Positions 1-10,859 of a stretch of 64,000 nt of DNA are shown piece by piece. The first letter of the stretch is position 1, and every line of letters begins with the position of its first letter. A program made the position numbers and the translations under genes. The stretch is from Gigaspora margarita (Eukaryota > Glomeromycota > Glomeromycetes > Diversisporales > Gigasporaceae), in NCBI GenBank assembly GCA_009809945.1, contig WTPW01000565.1:11639-75638 (forward strand). Reading direction: 5' to 3'. The notes below the pieces were generated by a model that saw only the letters and a program-made list of their open reading frames with translations, was not told the origin of the DNA and ran no database searches.

Positions 1-89
1 AAAAAAAAAAAAAAAAAAAAAAAAAAATGGAAAAATTGAAAAAATGGGTCGGCGGGTAATGCAAAACGAAAAATCAACTTTGCGTGGCC
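1..89. repeat. PIF/Harbinger-like MITE, right end only (cut by window edge)
   Basis: The right terminal repeat (reverse complement begins GGCCACGCAAAGTTG) runs up to position 89 and is followed by TTA at 90-92. The left part lies outside the window. It belongs to the same family as the copies at 151-479, 40569-40954, 44259, 58252-58647 and 62214-62771. Confidence 0.7.
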
Positions 90-150
90 TTAAAAGTGCG
101 TATTAATTTAGATATGCAACTATAGTAAATCATAATGCAGACATACATAA

Positions 151-479
151 GGCCACACAAAGTTGATATTTCGTTTTGCATTACCCGTCGACCATTTTTT
201 TCAACAATTTTTTTTTTTTAGATCCCAATTGTGCCATTTATTTTTTCCTGCGATTCTCATCCGGTGTCACCCGAAGGAGACCTAGGACTGACGGGAAAGA
301 TATGACTATCGACCCAATTTTTTGATTCCTTGTTGTGCAAAATGCAAAATTAACTTTGCATAACCTTAGTTGTGAACAAAATATTCAATTAATTTACAGT
401 AAATTAAAAAAATCCGGCCGACCGACCCAAATTTTCAGATTCCATGTAATGCGAAACGAAAAATCAACTTTGCGTGGCC
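151..479. repeat. PIF/Harbinger-like MITE, full copy
   Basis: Terminal inverted repeats start GGCCACACAAAGTTG and end CAACTTTGCGTGGCC. TAA flanks both sides (148-150, 480-482), the 3-bp TWA target duplication typical of PIF/Harbinger elements. An internal sequence near 345-366 resembles the right end again. The element and its flanks (about 93-520) are repeated at about 40508-40995, so a larger unit containing the MITE was duplicated. There is no coding capacity. Confidence 0.75.
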
Positions 480-504
480 TAATGAAATAATTCAACACAA
501 ATTT

Positions 505-860
505 CAAGCAATTAGTGAATTACTATAAAAAATTCTGTTACAAACCTATTCGATAGATAATACATTTTAAGGTTGAGTTTGATCAAATTATTGTGGTTTC
601 TATTATAAATTACTGTTAAAAATTCTCATACAAACTTGAGCGCTATTCTAATAATCACAATACGGGTTAGGGCTAGATTAGTTCGCGTTGGAATTATTAT
701 AGTTTCTATCATGATATTGTTATAAACCTTATTATTTTGGCGATACACAGTATGTGACTCACTAACACATATTATTAACTATCTACATCTCAGTTAATCC
801 AATTTCAAGATACAAAATGTTATAACGAACGAAACTCGATTCTTTAAAAGAAAAGCAAAT
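505..860. repeat. degenerate tandem repeat, related to 29.5-30.85 kb
   Basis: About three loose units share phrases such as TTGGAATTATTATAG, TGAATTACTGTAAA and CTATTCTAATAATCAC with the larger array at 29500-30760. The similarity continues into the unique tail (TTATTAAC, then CGAACGAAA), so this is a dispersed copy of the array end. Confidence 0.55.
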
Positions 861-2890
861 TGGTCGACAGCTAATTCATTAAAAAAATTCAATCGACTTT
901 GTGAATGGCTGATAGAAACGATCAGCAAAATTCCGCGCGTATCGTATATACAATGCATATAATTAGTTATGATGCAAACATTCATGATGCAATATGTTTT
1001 ACTTGGTAAGCGTACCAAACATAGTTTGCCAATCAATAGGCATCTTACATGTGTTAAATGATTTTTAAAACAAAGGTGTAAACTCTTAAATGGTTGAGAT
1101 ACGAATTTGATAGGAAAATTGTATATTTGATTTCAATATGCCAGATATTTATACTTCGTCCTTATAAAGAATGTCGTAGTTTTTGGATTTCTTGCGCCGA
1201 CATACGTACGTTTTTTAACTATGAAATAAAGCCAATCTCTATATATAGAAGAGAGATAATACATAAAATCAGTAACACATTATTTCCTAAATTAGCAATT
1301 TCAATAAAGCGAAAAAGATCTAAGACTTCCAATTACTATTAAGAATGACATTTGGCATATTGTCAAACGAGATTGTATTTTTTATTATATATAAAGTGAT
1401 TAAAGTTTACATATTCCCACATCATACTAATCATCTCTATATATGGATAAATTAACTATAGTACTCTTTTGGAAAATTTTGTCATTGTTCTATCAGGAAT
1501 TAAATTTATTGAGTTTTTCCGATAGTCATACAAATATATATATAGTGCATGAACGCCTAAGTTACACTTGCACAATGAAACTAAATTAACCAAACTTCCA
1601 TTTTCAATAACTCTACCGCAATTAATTATCATTGTATTGTTATGACTTTCCTTTTTGATATTTGTTGTGGAATCAACACTCTGAAGCATAGAAATCTTTT
1701 TTTCTAGGAAATTCTGATGATATAATTTGTTGCTGCATAGAAATTGATTTTATGTAATTACAAACAAAATCATTATTTATATGTCATGAATATTGTTTAT
1801 ATTTCTTGTAAGATTAGTTAGACTGCACAATTTTAGCCCTTATCGATTGTAGGTGTATTGTTTTCCAATTATATATAAAAAATGGAGATAAACTAGTAAA
1901 TTCTTTGTTAACTTTTACATATAGTATTTAATTAGATAAATATTTGTTTTGATGAAGCACTCAAAACACACTGCCATGAGTATATGATGGATTAATTTTT
2001 TAATAATTGGGAATGTGCACATTGTACTAAATTAAGTGACTTTCAAAGCATAGCACAAAAATAGATAAATAGAAAACTAATAATAATTATCCGACAACCT
2101 CTTATGATTATAATGCAGCATCGTACTGATATTTTTTGCTCAAATATCATAAGAATTGGGTTTATATTATGTAGAGGGCGTTACAACGCACCCGCGTTAA
2201 ATGATAACATCCCAATATTTATTGTTTGGACTTTATTTTACTATGATGTAGGAATGCTCATTAAGGGTAATATTTACTTCATTCGCAAAAAAAGCACTAA
2301 ATATTGAAATAAATTGAACAAGAATATTTTCATTTTAATAAAAAATAAGTATACATATTTTGCATTGTTGATTTGAAAAATCAGTTATCTAACGTAAAGA
2401 AAAACAATTCTGCATAGTAAGATAACAAAGTTTGTTTTGAATGTATTTTGGCATGATATGAAGAATGAAACCTCATTAGATAATAAATCCAAACCCTTAA
2501 TAACTAAAGTCAACCAATTTAATGTTGGCTGATGATCATAAAAACCTAGATAACCTTAATGACTTTTTAAGGTTATTTTATATAACGAAGGTTATACTAT
2601 TTTATGACCTTTTAATAATAAGAATCTAGTAAAAATTCGGTTAATATGGCATTTATATGTTTATATATTATTAGGGAAATAACAAAATAAATTATATGTC
2701 TTAGGTTATCAGCAATGAACAAGGAGGATTAAATCCCATGTGAGATATTAATCAATTGATCTTTCATTATTGACAAACATATGCCAGTTTTAATAAAAGA
2801 CCGAATTCTCAATCATTGAAAAAAAAGTCATTCAGTGGGATCATTTTGTTTTAGCACGTACTTACGTACGACATTTGATAGAGTTGGTTA
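861..2890. other. stretch without a convincing gene
   Basis: AT-rich sequence. The only mildly gene-like reading frame is 1456-1689 on the minus strand (77 codons, Asn/Leu-rich). It could be the remnant of a leucine-rich or F-box-like gene, but I cannot name it. The frame at 1094-1342 lacks an ATG at its start. Nothing else was seen. Confidence 0.3.
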
Positions 2891-2900
2891 TACTATATAG

Positions 2901-3042
2901 CAGTGTTGTCATTGGAAGGTCACTGGAAGGCCACTGGAAGAAAATCAATAATGCCACTGGAACTTTAAGTTCCAGTGACAGTATTAATTTTCTTCCAGCG
3001 GCCTTCCAGCGACCTTCCAGTGATCTTCCAGTGACAACACTG
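2901..3042. repeat. hAT-type foldback MITE
   Basis: A 142-bp near-palindrome with terminal repeats starting CAGTGTTGTCA. It is flanked on both sides by CTATATAG (2893-2900 and 3043-3050), a perfect 8-bp target duplication of the kind hAT transposases make. Inside each arm the motif CACTGGAAGG recurs several times. The open frames through it on both strands follow from the palindrome. Confidence 0.85.
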
Positions 3043-3471
3043 CTATATAGTACCCTTTTAAGGAGTCTCACAACAATTTTAGCTAGTACAACGTTACTGT
3101 TTAAAAATCATAACTATATATAGAAAACTTTGTAAGAAATCAATTCAGGTTTTATGTTGCACAATATTGTTAATAATGACTCAATGAATAGGCTGAAAGG
3201 TATTATTTATTTAGCCATTATATTTGTTTTAACCATAAAATGAACGCTTAAACGATTTAAAAATTTTAACAAAAAGTGTTTTATAAAATTAACGCTAAAC
3301 AGATAATGAAACGTTCTTTGTTATTTTAAATTTGTTCGGCCCATTTAAGAATTTTTCATCTTTTTTCATTTCATTTTTCATATTAGTACCTTTGACAGAT
3401 TATAGAATTCATGCAAAGCATTGACGTTAAGTCATTTAATTAATAGTAGTCATATTATTATTTTTCTTGTA

Positions 3472-3977
3472 CAGTGCGTACAACCTAGACCCAACCAATA
3501 AAAATCTTTAGCGGCCAAATTCAGATTTTATTTTTTATATATATAAAGATGCCAATTTGAAAATTTAGCGAATATTTATATACAAAGTGGCCAAATTTAA
3601 ATTTTTAATATATAAAGTGGCCAAATTTAAATTTTTAATATATATAAAGTGGCCAAAATTTAAATTTTTAAGAGGCCAAAATTGCTTTTTTATATATATA
3701 TTAAAGGTGGCCAAATTTTATCTTTACTTATAAAAATACTATAACTTCAACTTGCTATAACTTATTTATAAATAGATTTAATAAAAATACTATAACTTCA
3801 ACTTGCTATAACTTATTTATAAATAGATTTAAAAAAAAATTAAGAACGTGAAAGTGGTTAGCTTGTTTTGTTTTAACATTCTAAGATAGTATTTTTTTTT
3901 ACTATTTTTTTTTAAAAAAAGGATTAAAAATTTGAATTTCATCAATTTTATTGGTCGGGACTAGGTTGTACGCACTG
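3472..3977. repeat. Tc1/mariner-like MITE
   Basis: Terminal inverted repeats begin CAGTGCGTACAACCTAG and extend through about 35 bp. TA flanks both ends (3470-3471, 3978-3979), the Tc1/mariner target duplication. The 506-bp interior has no coding frame and contains two tandem repeats described separately. Confidence 0.75.
3560..3830. repeat. two short tandem repeats inside the mariner-like MITE
   Basis: From about 3560 to 3720 a unit of roughly 30 bp built on AAAGTGGCCAAATTTAAA is repeated four to five times. From 3728 to 3830 a 51-bp unit containing CTTCAACTTGCTATAAC occurs twice with almost no change. Confidence 0.7.
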
Positions 3978-3979
3978 TA

Positions 3980-5230
3980 GAATTTCTGAATTATTAGAAT
4001 GGAAGACAAACATTAATCGTGTTTTTACGTTTATCATTAGTAACTGACGAAGTTCAAAGTATAGATGACCTGATGCAATATTGACTTTTAATAATTTTAG
4101 TTTCTATTTTTCTTAGCTATAGTAGAATACTATTTTTTTTCCTATCCTGCTAAATATTAGTGACCATAATTAAATGACAGAATATATGAAAAGAAATACA
4201 AAAAATGGTAGATCATCCATCATGAATTTGTCGACATGAATAAACGATAAATTATCACCGCATAACGAGGTTTGTTTTTATTAATACAATAATTAATAAC
4301 CCTAATGTCTTTTAGTTATCGCTATTTATACTAAAGACATTTTTTATCCTCTAATCTATATCGTAAATAAAACATAATGCACATATTTATCTATCTTCTA
4401 TTTAACTCAATCTGTTACTAACTTAATGAAAACGCTAAAATTAACATACCAGATATAATAATAAGACTGTCATTCTTAACATGAATTTAAATTATTACAA
4501 TAAAATCCTTCTTTAAAGGCATAACTTACACTGGCATAATCGTCTTCCTGGTATTTATTTCAAAATTTCATGCTTATTAATGTATTATGACATAGCTAAT
4601 TAAAAAATAAGATAAATTGTATTTTAATACTAGTGAAACATTACGTTCACAAAAGTTTTTAAAGCGACTAAGTACTGTAACAGGGCTCGTCATTAAATAA
4701 TGGGTTAAATGGTAAGAATTGTATACAAATACAGTGAGACATCTCTAGATGTATTCTGCAAGGAATACATGCAGTAAGAAAGGGGATTAATAAAGGCCAA
4801 GTATATACATAGTGTTTGGACAAGAGTTTGGGAATGCATTAAGAGAGGTTGTACATTTAAAAAAGGTCCATTTAGAAGGTTTCTCAGTATATTACAAAAC
4901 TTACAAAACTCGTTGTCTCATATACAGAGACTAATCATTTAAAAGTGCCCATTCTTATACGATTTAGGAATTTTCATTGTGTGAATAATGACAAAACCTT
5001 GGAATCATACAAGTCTGGGCACTCCATTCATTAAACAACGAGTTGTATCTGATATATGAGAAATACCAAAAACATAGATACGTCATTGAGCTCGTTGGTT
5101 ATGTAATTGTCGTGCTTGAAGTTGAAAATTTCTGGAAGTTGCCTATTTGGGTGTCTGAAGTTGCACATTGGCGGTAATTTTGGGCAATTACATAACCAGA
5201 GGATTGATTACATCAGCACGTGCTACCAAG
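3980..5230. other. stretch without a gene
   Basis: AT-rich DNA with no credible coding frame. A small inverted repeat (GGTTATGTAATTG near 5096, CAATTACATAACC near 5187) lies just before the retrotransposon repeat. Nothing else was recognised. Confidence 0.4.
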
Positions 5231-5239
5231 ATCTTATTT

Positions 5240-5292
5240 TATTCTCGCTCGGATGCTTTATTTACATGATAATACGAAGATACATATGGGAG
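5240..5292 (-). repeat. split direct repeat B2 of the YR retrotransposon
   Basis: 53 bp matching 5932-5984 with two substitutions that I count, one of them CG versus CA. The sequence contains GGATGCTTTATTTAC. The following 5293-5600, with several N bases, matches the start of the related copy at 56289. Confidence 0.7.
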
Positions 5293-5624
5293 TAGTGCTC
5301 CACCTTCACTACTTTTCTCTTCTATTTCATACTTGTGCTTCATCACATTTTCGATTTGTTTACATATTTCTTATAAGCTTGTCACTGNGTGTGTTCACTG
5401 TGTGCACGTGACGAAGTACAAATGAGGATCNGAAGTACNGGCCCACGTTATGGTGTGGCGCATTCTACTTCAATTTTTATTTTCACTTTTTCTTTCCCAC
5501 TTTTATTCTTCCTTATCTCTTTCTTTCTCTTTTTTTTTTTTTTTTTTTTATACTCAATTTTCAATGCAAGACAACCGGCAGGGTGCAACGTCATTTCCGA
5601 AAAATGGGGAGGGGGTGGCGGGCC

Positions 5625-5931
5625 AGTCACGAAGAAGCCAGATCGAAATCAGGCAGTGAAGAGATCAAGTAGTCAAAACGCGAAGAAAGAAAGCACTAAA
5701 TTCTCTAATTACGCCCACATGTATCCTCTTATAGTCTTACTCACCTGCACCATCTGCATGTCTATGACCTTAATCATATGAAAATCTTAATCACAATCAT
5801 ATGCAAATCGATAATGCATACAATCGTATGCATGTCCATTGTTATTCCATTTAAGCCTTACTCATATAAGCCACAAGGGATGATCCTCACGATAATAACC
5901 CTAGCGTGACTTCGTCAACGCATAGGGCTAT
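5625..5931 (-). repeat. split direct repeat A2 of the YR retrotransposon
   Basis: 307 bp nearly identical to 10148-10454. The three differences I can find are A/G in AATCAGG versus AATCGGG, A/G in CTGCACC versus CTGCGCC, and T/C in ATCTTAAT versus ATCTCAAT. Its end carries a hairpin (5892-5933) with arms ATAATAACCCTAG and CATAGGGCTATTAT around a CTTCG loop. Confidence 0.8.
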
Positions 5932-5984
5932 TATTCTCGCACGGATGCTTTATTTACGTGATAATACGAAGATACATATGGGAG
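5932..5984 (-). repeat. split direct repeat B1 of the YR retrotransposon
   Basis: Copy of 5240-5292. It directly abuts A2, so the A2/B1 junction lies at the TAGGGCTATTATTC sequence beside the terminal hairpin, where circle-mediated integration by the recombinase would be expected. Confidence 0.65.
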
Positions 5985-6102
5985 CAAAACAGAGGATCGT
6001 TTGTATGTTTGTCTGTTTTCGTTCTCACTTCCGCTTTTTTTTTTTTTTTTTTTTTACTTACGTTTCCTCCTACTCTTCTCCCTTTTTTTTTTTTTTTTTT
6101 TT

Positions 6103-7060
6103 TTAAAATCCCATTTTTGTCGAAGTGTTCTGTAATGCCATTGAGACCGACCTAAGGTAAAGCGATACAGATTGTGACAGCCACCGCCCAATGCTCATTA
6201 TTTGCAGTAGCGTCAACCCGGCTTTCATTGCTCCTGTTGCGCTGCCTATACATATACTGTGGCCAGAATACTTACCCTCCAATCCGGCATGCTGCGCAAT
6301 TCTCTTTACGGTTGCATTTACTGCGCCGGTTGTCATGCGCTTTCCTGATACACTTAGAAAAAGTGGATCCTCATTCCTCGCAGACCATTTTCTTTCTTGT
6401 AAATATTCGTATACTAGCCTCACAGGGCAATACGGGGATTTGGTAGGTTCAATTGGGATAAATTTCCCTTTTGCAAATTGGTCAGTTTCGATTTATTTAA
6501 CCTGACCCAACAGATTTCGTTTTCTATTTTTAGGTCCCCTATTCTTAAATTGCAGAGTTCTGCTAGACGTCGCATTGTACGGAGGCCTAGAGCTATCATT
6601 GCGCAGTCCCGTTTCCAGATCAAAGTTAATATATTGGCTGGTGGGTAGTTAACATAATTTCTTAGTGCTTCTACTGGTAACGGGTCTCGCGACCATGCTG
6701 CTTCATGGTCTGTGGCAGCGAGCTTCATAAGGTTTCTTGCAAGCATTTGCACGTTGAAGTCTGTGGTTGGGTCTGGGTACCCCATTTTTTGATGGAAGCT
6801 GCTGATAGCTGCTAAATACATCCGTGGCTTCATAGATCGTGATAAAATATCGACCCACACCAAAAAGGACATAATTGATTTTGGATGAGCAGGGTAAGGG
6901 GGCAGGTCGTGAGTTTTACAAAAAATAATGAACTCATTCCATAAATTTTGAAGGCGCTTTTCGTATGCTAAATTTGGTGCTATGTGTTCAAATGCTTTTT
7001 CCAGTAGTTCGTTTAAAAATGGACTGTTGCTGCTTGGAATATCCAATGTGGGTTCCTCCN
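6103..7060 (-). pseudogene. tyrosine recombinase of the YR retrotransposon, frameshifted
   Basis: In YR retrotransposons this enzyme inserts the circular DNA copy. The N-terminal part (about 7020-6420) has a SAM-like core-binding region, then the box I arginine region around RRLAELCNLRIGDL. The reading frame shifts near 6425-6440 and continues at 6423-6103 with the C-terminal catalytic box. There the expected H-x-x-R reads GHSICIGSAT: the catalytic arginine is a cysteine (TGT where CGT would give Arg, one C-to-T change at CpG). The later GRW and the nucleophile region YLR are present. With a frameshift and a lost catalytic residue this copy cannot be active. Family assignment is firm; the exact start is unclear because of overlap with the RNase H frame and nearby N bases. 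Confidence 0.8.
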
Positions 7061-7141
7061 TNGTTCCGGTNTTGCATTTCCACCTGGGCTNGGTTTGAAG
7101 CTCGTAGTGGCACTGGGCAGGTCGACAAATTTCACTTCNTG

Positions 7142-8095
7142 TCAGAAAAGTACTGGCCACCATGGTGCCGACGTCCATACTGGGATTATTATTGTAACTT
7201 GAGCATGATATTCTATCCCATGCTCGATTACTCTCTGAATAAGGCTTAGAGGAGGACATACATAGTTGTTCTCATTTTTCCAATTCTGGGTAAAACAATC
7301 CGTGGCTTCTGCCTCTGGGCAATGGTAACGGCTGTTGAAACGTGCTACTTTTCTTGTACGATAAGTGGCCATACGGTCTATTGTGAAAGGCCCCCACTTC
7401 CTGTTTATTTCCTTGAATAAGTCTTGAGAGAGTGTCCAATCTGATTCGTCAATTAGTCTCGTTAATTCGTCTGCTGGGTTTAACTCTGACAGGACCCACT
7501 GAAACTCGTGGACCTGTACATCGTATTTGTTGCAAAAATTCCAAACTTTCTTCATTATTTCTTTTTGCCAGGGCCTCCTGCCACTAGCTTCGACTGTTTT
7601 TCGGGCAACTCGATTGTCTATAAAGATGGTAACCCAATGGTGGGCAATTGTCGAAGCAAATGACTCGAGGCCTAATAGTACGGCCATTGATTCTAGTTGG
7701 GCAATGACTGTACATGCATGTTTGTTTCTCCAATTTCCGAATGCTCGTTCCTGGTCCAATGTTGCTGACCACCCTGTCGTAGAGGCATTGACGTATATGG
7801 GTATTACTCGTGACGGTTTCCAACCCAAACTTCCATTTTTCTTTTTTAGATTTCCTAGTACCCAGGTTATATCAGTACGTGCTTGTTTTGTCAAATGGAC
7901 CATATAGTCCCATTGCCATGGTTTTCTGATTTCCACATCTATAATCGTATAAAGTTCCATACAGCGAACTTTTGCATATACGAAAGCACGGCTTATGCTC
8001 ATTAATTTTCCTGTTACTGAAGACAGGTGACAGGCCATTATTTTTCCTTGTGTCAGCAGGCTTTTCAAAGCTTGTAACGTGCTGTTTATTTTGGT
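7142..8095 (-). pseudogene. RNase H region of the YR retrotransposon polyprotein
   Basis: A 308-codon open frame continues the pol protein. It shows the DIRS-type RNase H start (IPIYVNASTTGWSA, with Asn where the first catalytic Asp of the usual DAS is expected), a central acidic residue in AQLESMAVLLGLE, FIDNRVA, and NPADELTRL near the end. It is followed by the typical YR-element tail (FNSRYHCPEAEATDCF, then WTSAPWWP). It degrades the RNA template during reverse transcription. The D-to-N change at the first catalytic position may be another G-to-A or C-to-T transition. It joins the RT upstream after a frameshift near 8100. Confidence 0.8.
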
Positions 8096-9060
8096 TCTGG
8101 CGCTGATACTATTCCCAAAGTCGTGTCTAGGATCATTCCATAAAACTTCAGTTGTTGTGTCAGGTTGAGGTGACCTTTCTCGCTAATACAAAACCACAAT
8201 TTCTTAGGTCCAGGAGTATAATTGAATCTCTTATTTGCATTAAGTTTTCATAGTACGGGTGCATAACCCAAATATCATCCATGTGATTTCCGCATGTGAT
8301 GCCACGTGATCTCCAATGTCCTATTATTGATCTCATTACTTTTGAGAATATCCAAACTGCTTGACTTAGCCCAAAGGAAAAAACGCAATAATGGTACCAG
8401 TTGTTCTCGATCTTGAATCCTAATTATCTCTGTGCTTTTTCGTCCATCATAATGTGATGGTAACCCTCTTTAAAATCCAAAACAATCACCCACCAATTTC
8501 TTCCCACTATCCGTAAGAAGGTTTCGAAGCCTTTGAACTTGAATGATTTTTCTGGTAATGTCGCATTTAAATGTCTGAAATCGATTATCAAGCGCCATTT
8601 TTTGGGACCTGATTTTGGGGTTAAAAATATTGGGCTTACTTCTAACAAGTACTCGGGTCTTTCTGTCGATTCGGCAACCAAGGTGATTGCTTTTATTTTT
8701 AAAAGCCTCTTTATTTCTAAATCTAGCCATGAACGCTGCTCTTCGGTTAGTGGGTAATGGAGTGGATCCGGTTGCATCGTTAGTTGTATAAAATTTCGTG
8801 GGTAGAGGGGAATTCCATTTTTGAGCCAATTTATAACAAAGCCCGAGGCCTGAATTTTCTTCTCCCAATAAAGCACTTGTTTTTTCATATGTAAGTGACC
8901 CACTACCAAAATTATTTGCTGAGCCTGAGCGTAGTCAATCACTTCTTGTAGTTTCATTTGGTTTGCTAAATCTATTTTTGTAGGTTGAATAGCCTTTTGA
9001 ACGGTAATTGAAGGTACTTTCATTTGGGTTGGACGGGCAGGCGTTTGCGAAGTGACCGAG
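8096..9060 (-). pseudogene. reverse transcriptase region of the YR retrotransposon
   Basis: Fingers and palm of a DIRS-type RT: WRLIIDFRHLNATLP and VIVLDFKEGYHHI in the open part (8424-9060). After a TAA stop at about 8421 it continues with FGLSQAVWIFSKVMR and the catalytic box HMDDIWV near 8280 (the family's YxDD). Further down, ATG-free sequence with LTQQLKFYGMILD is read before another frameshift near 8100-8110. The enzyme would copy the element RNA to DNA. The stop and frameshift make it nonfunctional. Confidence 0.8.
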
Positions 9061-10111
9061 CTATCCACAAATGTAACATTTTCCTGATGATGCAGAGAAA
9101 CGGGTTTGGGATTGGTTGTGAGCACGAAAGGGCTGATAGAAACTTGGGTTCGTATTCCTATACGTCTCCTGGTAGTCATATCCCTTTTGAAAATCATTAT
9201 ACCCTCTTTGAAAATCATTATATCCCTTTTGGGACCCGTATTTCTCTGATTTGCCAGATTTTTGCCATTTGTTCTTTTTCACTTCTGCAAGTACTTTCGC
9301 TTTTTCGATAAGGCTGTCTTTCCCTTTTAACCAATCATCCTGCGTATCAGGTAAACAGCTGCAATGTCCCATCCATATCCCTCGGCGACCCATAACGTAA
9401 ACATTCGATTTGCAATCTTTTTTCGCGCACTTTCTATGCAATTTATTGCCTCATGTACACTCCTTGATTCCATAGCGAAGTCCAAATCTCTTCCTACTAA
9501 CCGTAGTGTATCATATGCATGTTGGTCCGGTATCTTTCAAACTTATGATTCGGCCACACGTCATTTATTTCCACTTTTTGGCGAGTATCTTGAATTTGAG
9601 CCGTCACGGAATTTAACCTATTATCAAAGCCTAGAACTGCAGTTTCTAATTTCTTAAATGCTGACAACATTTTTTTCTCTAAAGTTTCAGAACCTTCCAG
9701 CTCATAACTATCTTGGAATTGACGTTTCTTTGATTTTCTTGGGGTTTCGCTTGTTTCTCCTGTCATTTTGGGGTCTTGTTCTATTATATTTGGAGCAGCG
9801 GGTTTCGGTGGGGGAATTTTTGATTTTTCTTTTGATTTTTGCGGCAGTTCTCTTAGTGTTTGTGTTTGGGGATCGTATTCAAGTATGTCCTCCTCTTCAT
9901 CAAGGAATTCACCCATTACTTCGTCATCATTTTCTTCATATACTCTTTTCGTATTTTCTGGCTGTTCAGGTATTTCGCGGTTTCCTTCGTTTGAAAAATC
10001 TCTTATTTTTTGTATTAGGTCCGCCTTTGTTCCTTCTGTAGGAATGCCAAGGCCCCGACAAACTTCTTCAAAGTCACTTTTTGAAAGGTTTGTGTCTGAT
10101 GTAATTCCCAT
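9061..10111 (-). pseudogene. gag-like gene with SAP-like N-terminus and CCHC zinc knuckle
   Basis: The best start is the ATG at 10111; the upstream ATG at 10153 lies in the terminal repeat. Residues about 7-40 (FEEVCRGLGIPTEGTKADL) look like a SAP DNA-binding helix-turn-helix. Then come an acidic stretch and a charged Lys-rich region. The frame ends at 9497, but the neighbouring frame continues with DTLRLVGRDLDFAMES. Further frames supply a Lys/Tyr-rich part with FQRGYNDFQKGY repeats and a zinc knuckle, C-x2-C-x4-H-x4-C at about 9061-9075, interrupted by TAG where CAG (Gln) is expected. It would be the particle/nucleic-acid-binding protein. The SAP call is tentative. Confidence 0.7.
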
Positions 10112-10147
10112 AATAGTAATAATTTTTTTTTTTCGCACAAATATGAA

Positions 10148-10454
10148 AGTCACGAAGAAGCCAGATCGAAATCGGGCAGTGAAGAGATCAAGTAGTCAAA
10201 ACGCGAAGAAAGAAAGCACTAAATTCTCTAATTACGCCCACATGTATCCTCTTATAGTCTTACTCACCTGCGCCATCTGCATGTCTATGACCTTAATCAT
10301 ATGAAAATCTCAATCACAATCATATGCAAATCGATAATGCATACAATCGTATGCATGTCCATTGTTATTCCATTTAAGCCTTACTCATATAAGCCACAAG
10401 GGATGATCCTCACGATAATAACCCTAGCGTGACTTCGTCAACGCATAGGGCTAT
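10148..10454 (-). repeat. split direct repeat A1 of the YR retrotransposon
   Basis: The 5' terminal repeat of the element (minus strand), 307 bp, about 99% identical to 5625-5931. It ends at the same CCCTAGCGTGA/TAGGGCTAT hairpin and is followed by unrelated flank from 10455. Confidence 0.8.
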
Positions 10455-10635
10455 AATAAATCATGTAAGGTATCGTAAATAAAAACTAGTGGTGCTGATT
10501 TTGTTAATAGATCAGAATAATCATTAAATTTGCCAGCGAATACTAGTGTTGAGAAATTGATTTATCTCACGTACTAACGAACTATTTCCAAAATTTAGAC
10601 ATCAAAAAATTAGTTTAATCTAACAAAAAAGCTAA

Positions 10636-10666
<31 letters not shown>

Positions 10667-10668
10667 TT

Positions 10669-10731
10669 NNNNNNNNNNNNNNNNNNNNNNNNNNNNNNNN
10701 NNNNNNNNNNNNNNNNNNNNNNNNNNNNNNN
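10669..10731. other. assembly gap
   Basis: 63 N bases between a TA microsatellite plus poly-T run and another poly-T run. The join falls in low-complexity sequence, so gap size and order are uncertain. Confidence 0.95.
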
Positions 10732-10859
10732 TTTTTTTTTTTTTTTTACAAACCCATTTATTTTTTTTTTGTTTAAACATATATTATTTAAAATTTATAA
10801 AAAGCTTCGTTTTATTATATTAAACCAATCGTTTGGTGCTTAAAATAGATTTGATTAAA

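Larger units (their letters stand above)
5240..10454 (-). mobile_element. tyrosine-recombinase retrotransposon (Ngaro/PAT-like, DIRS order), defective
   Basis: Read on the minus strand, the order is repeat A1 (10454-10148), gag-like region, reverse transcriptase, RNase H, tyrosine recombinase, repeat B1 (5984-5932), repeat A2 (5931-5625), repeat B2 (from 5292). This A-ORFs-B-A-B arrangement of split direct repeats is the signature of Ngaro/PAT-type YR retrotransposons and differs from LTR elements. No integrase, protease or methyltransferase domain was seen. All genes carry frameshifts or stops, yet the A repeats differ at only about three positions. The outer limit on the B2 side is uncertain: similarity to the copy at 56275 suggests B2 runs to about 5600. 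Confidence 0.8.

Noticed and set aside
7527..7907. Plus-strand 126-codon frame and other frames opposite the retrotransposon genes
   Set aside because: Shadows of the minus-strand RNase H and gag frames, without domain signals.
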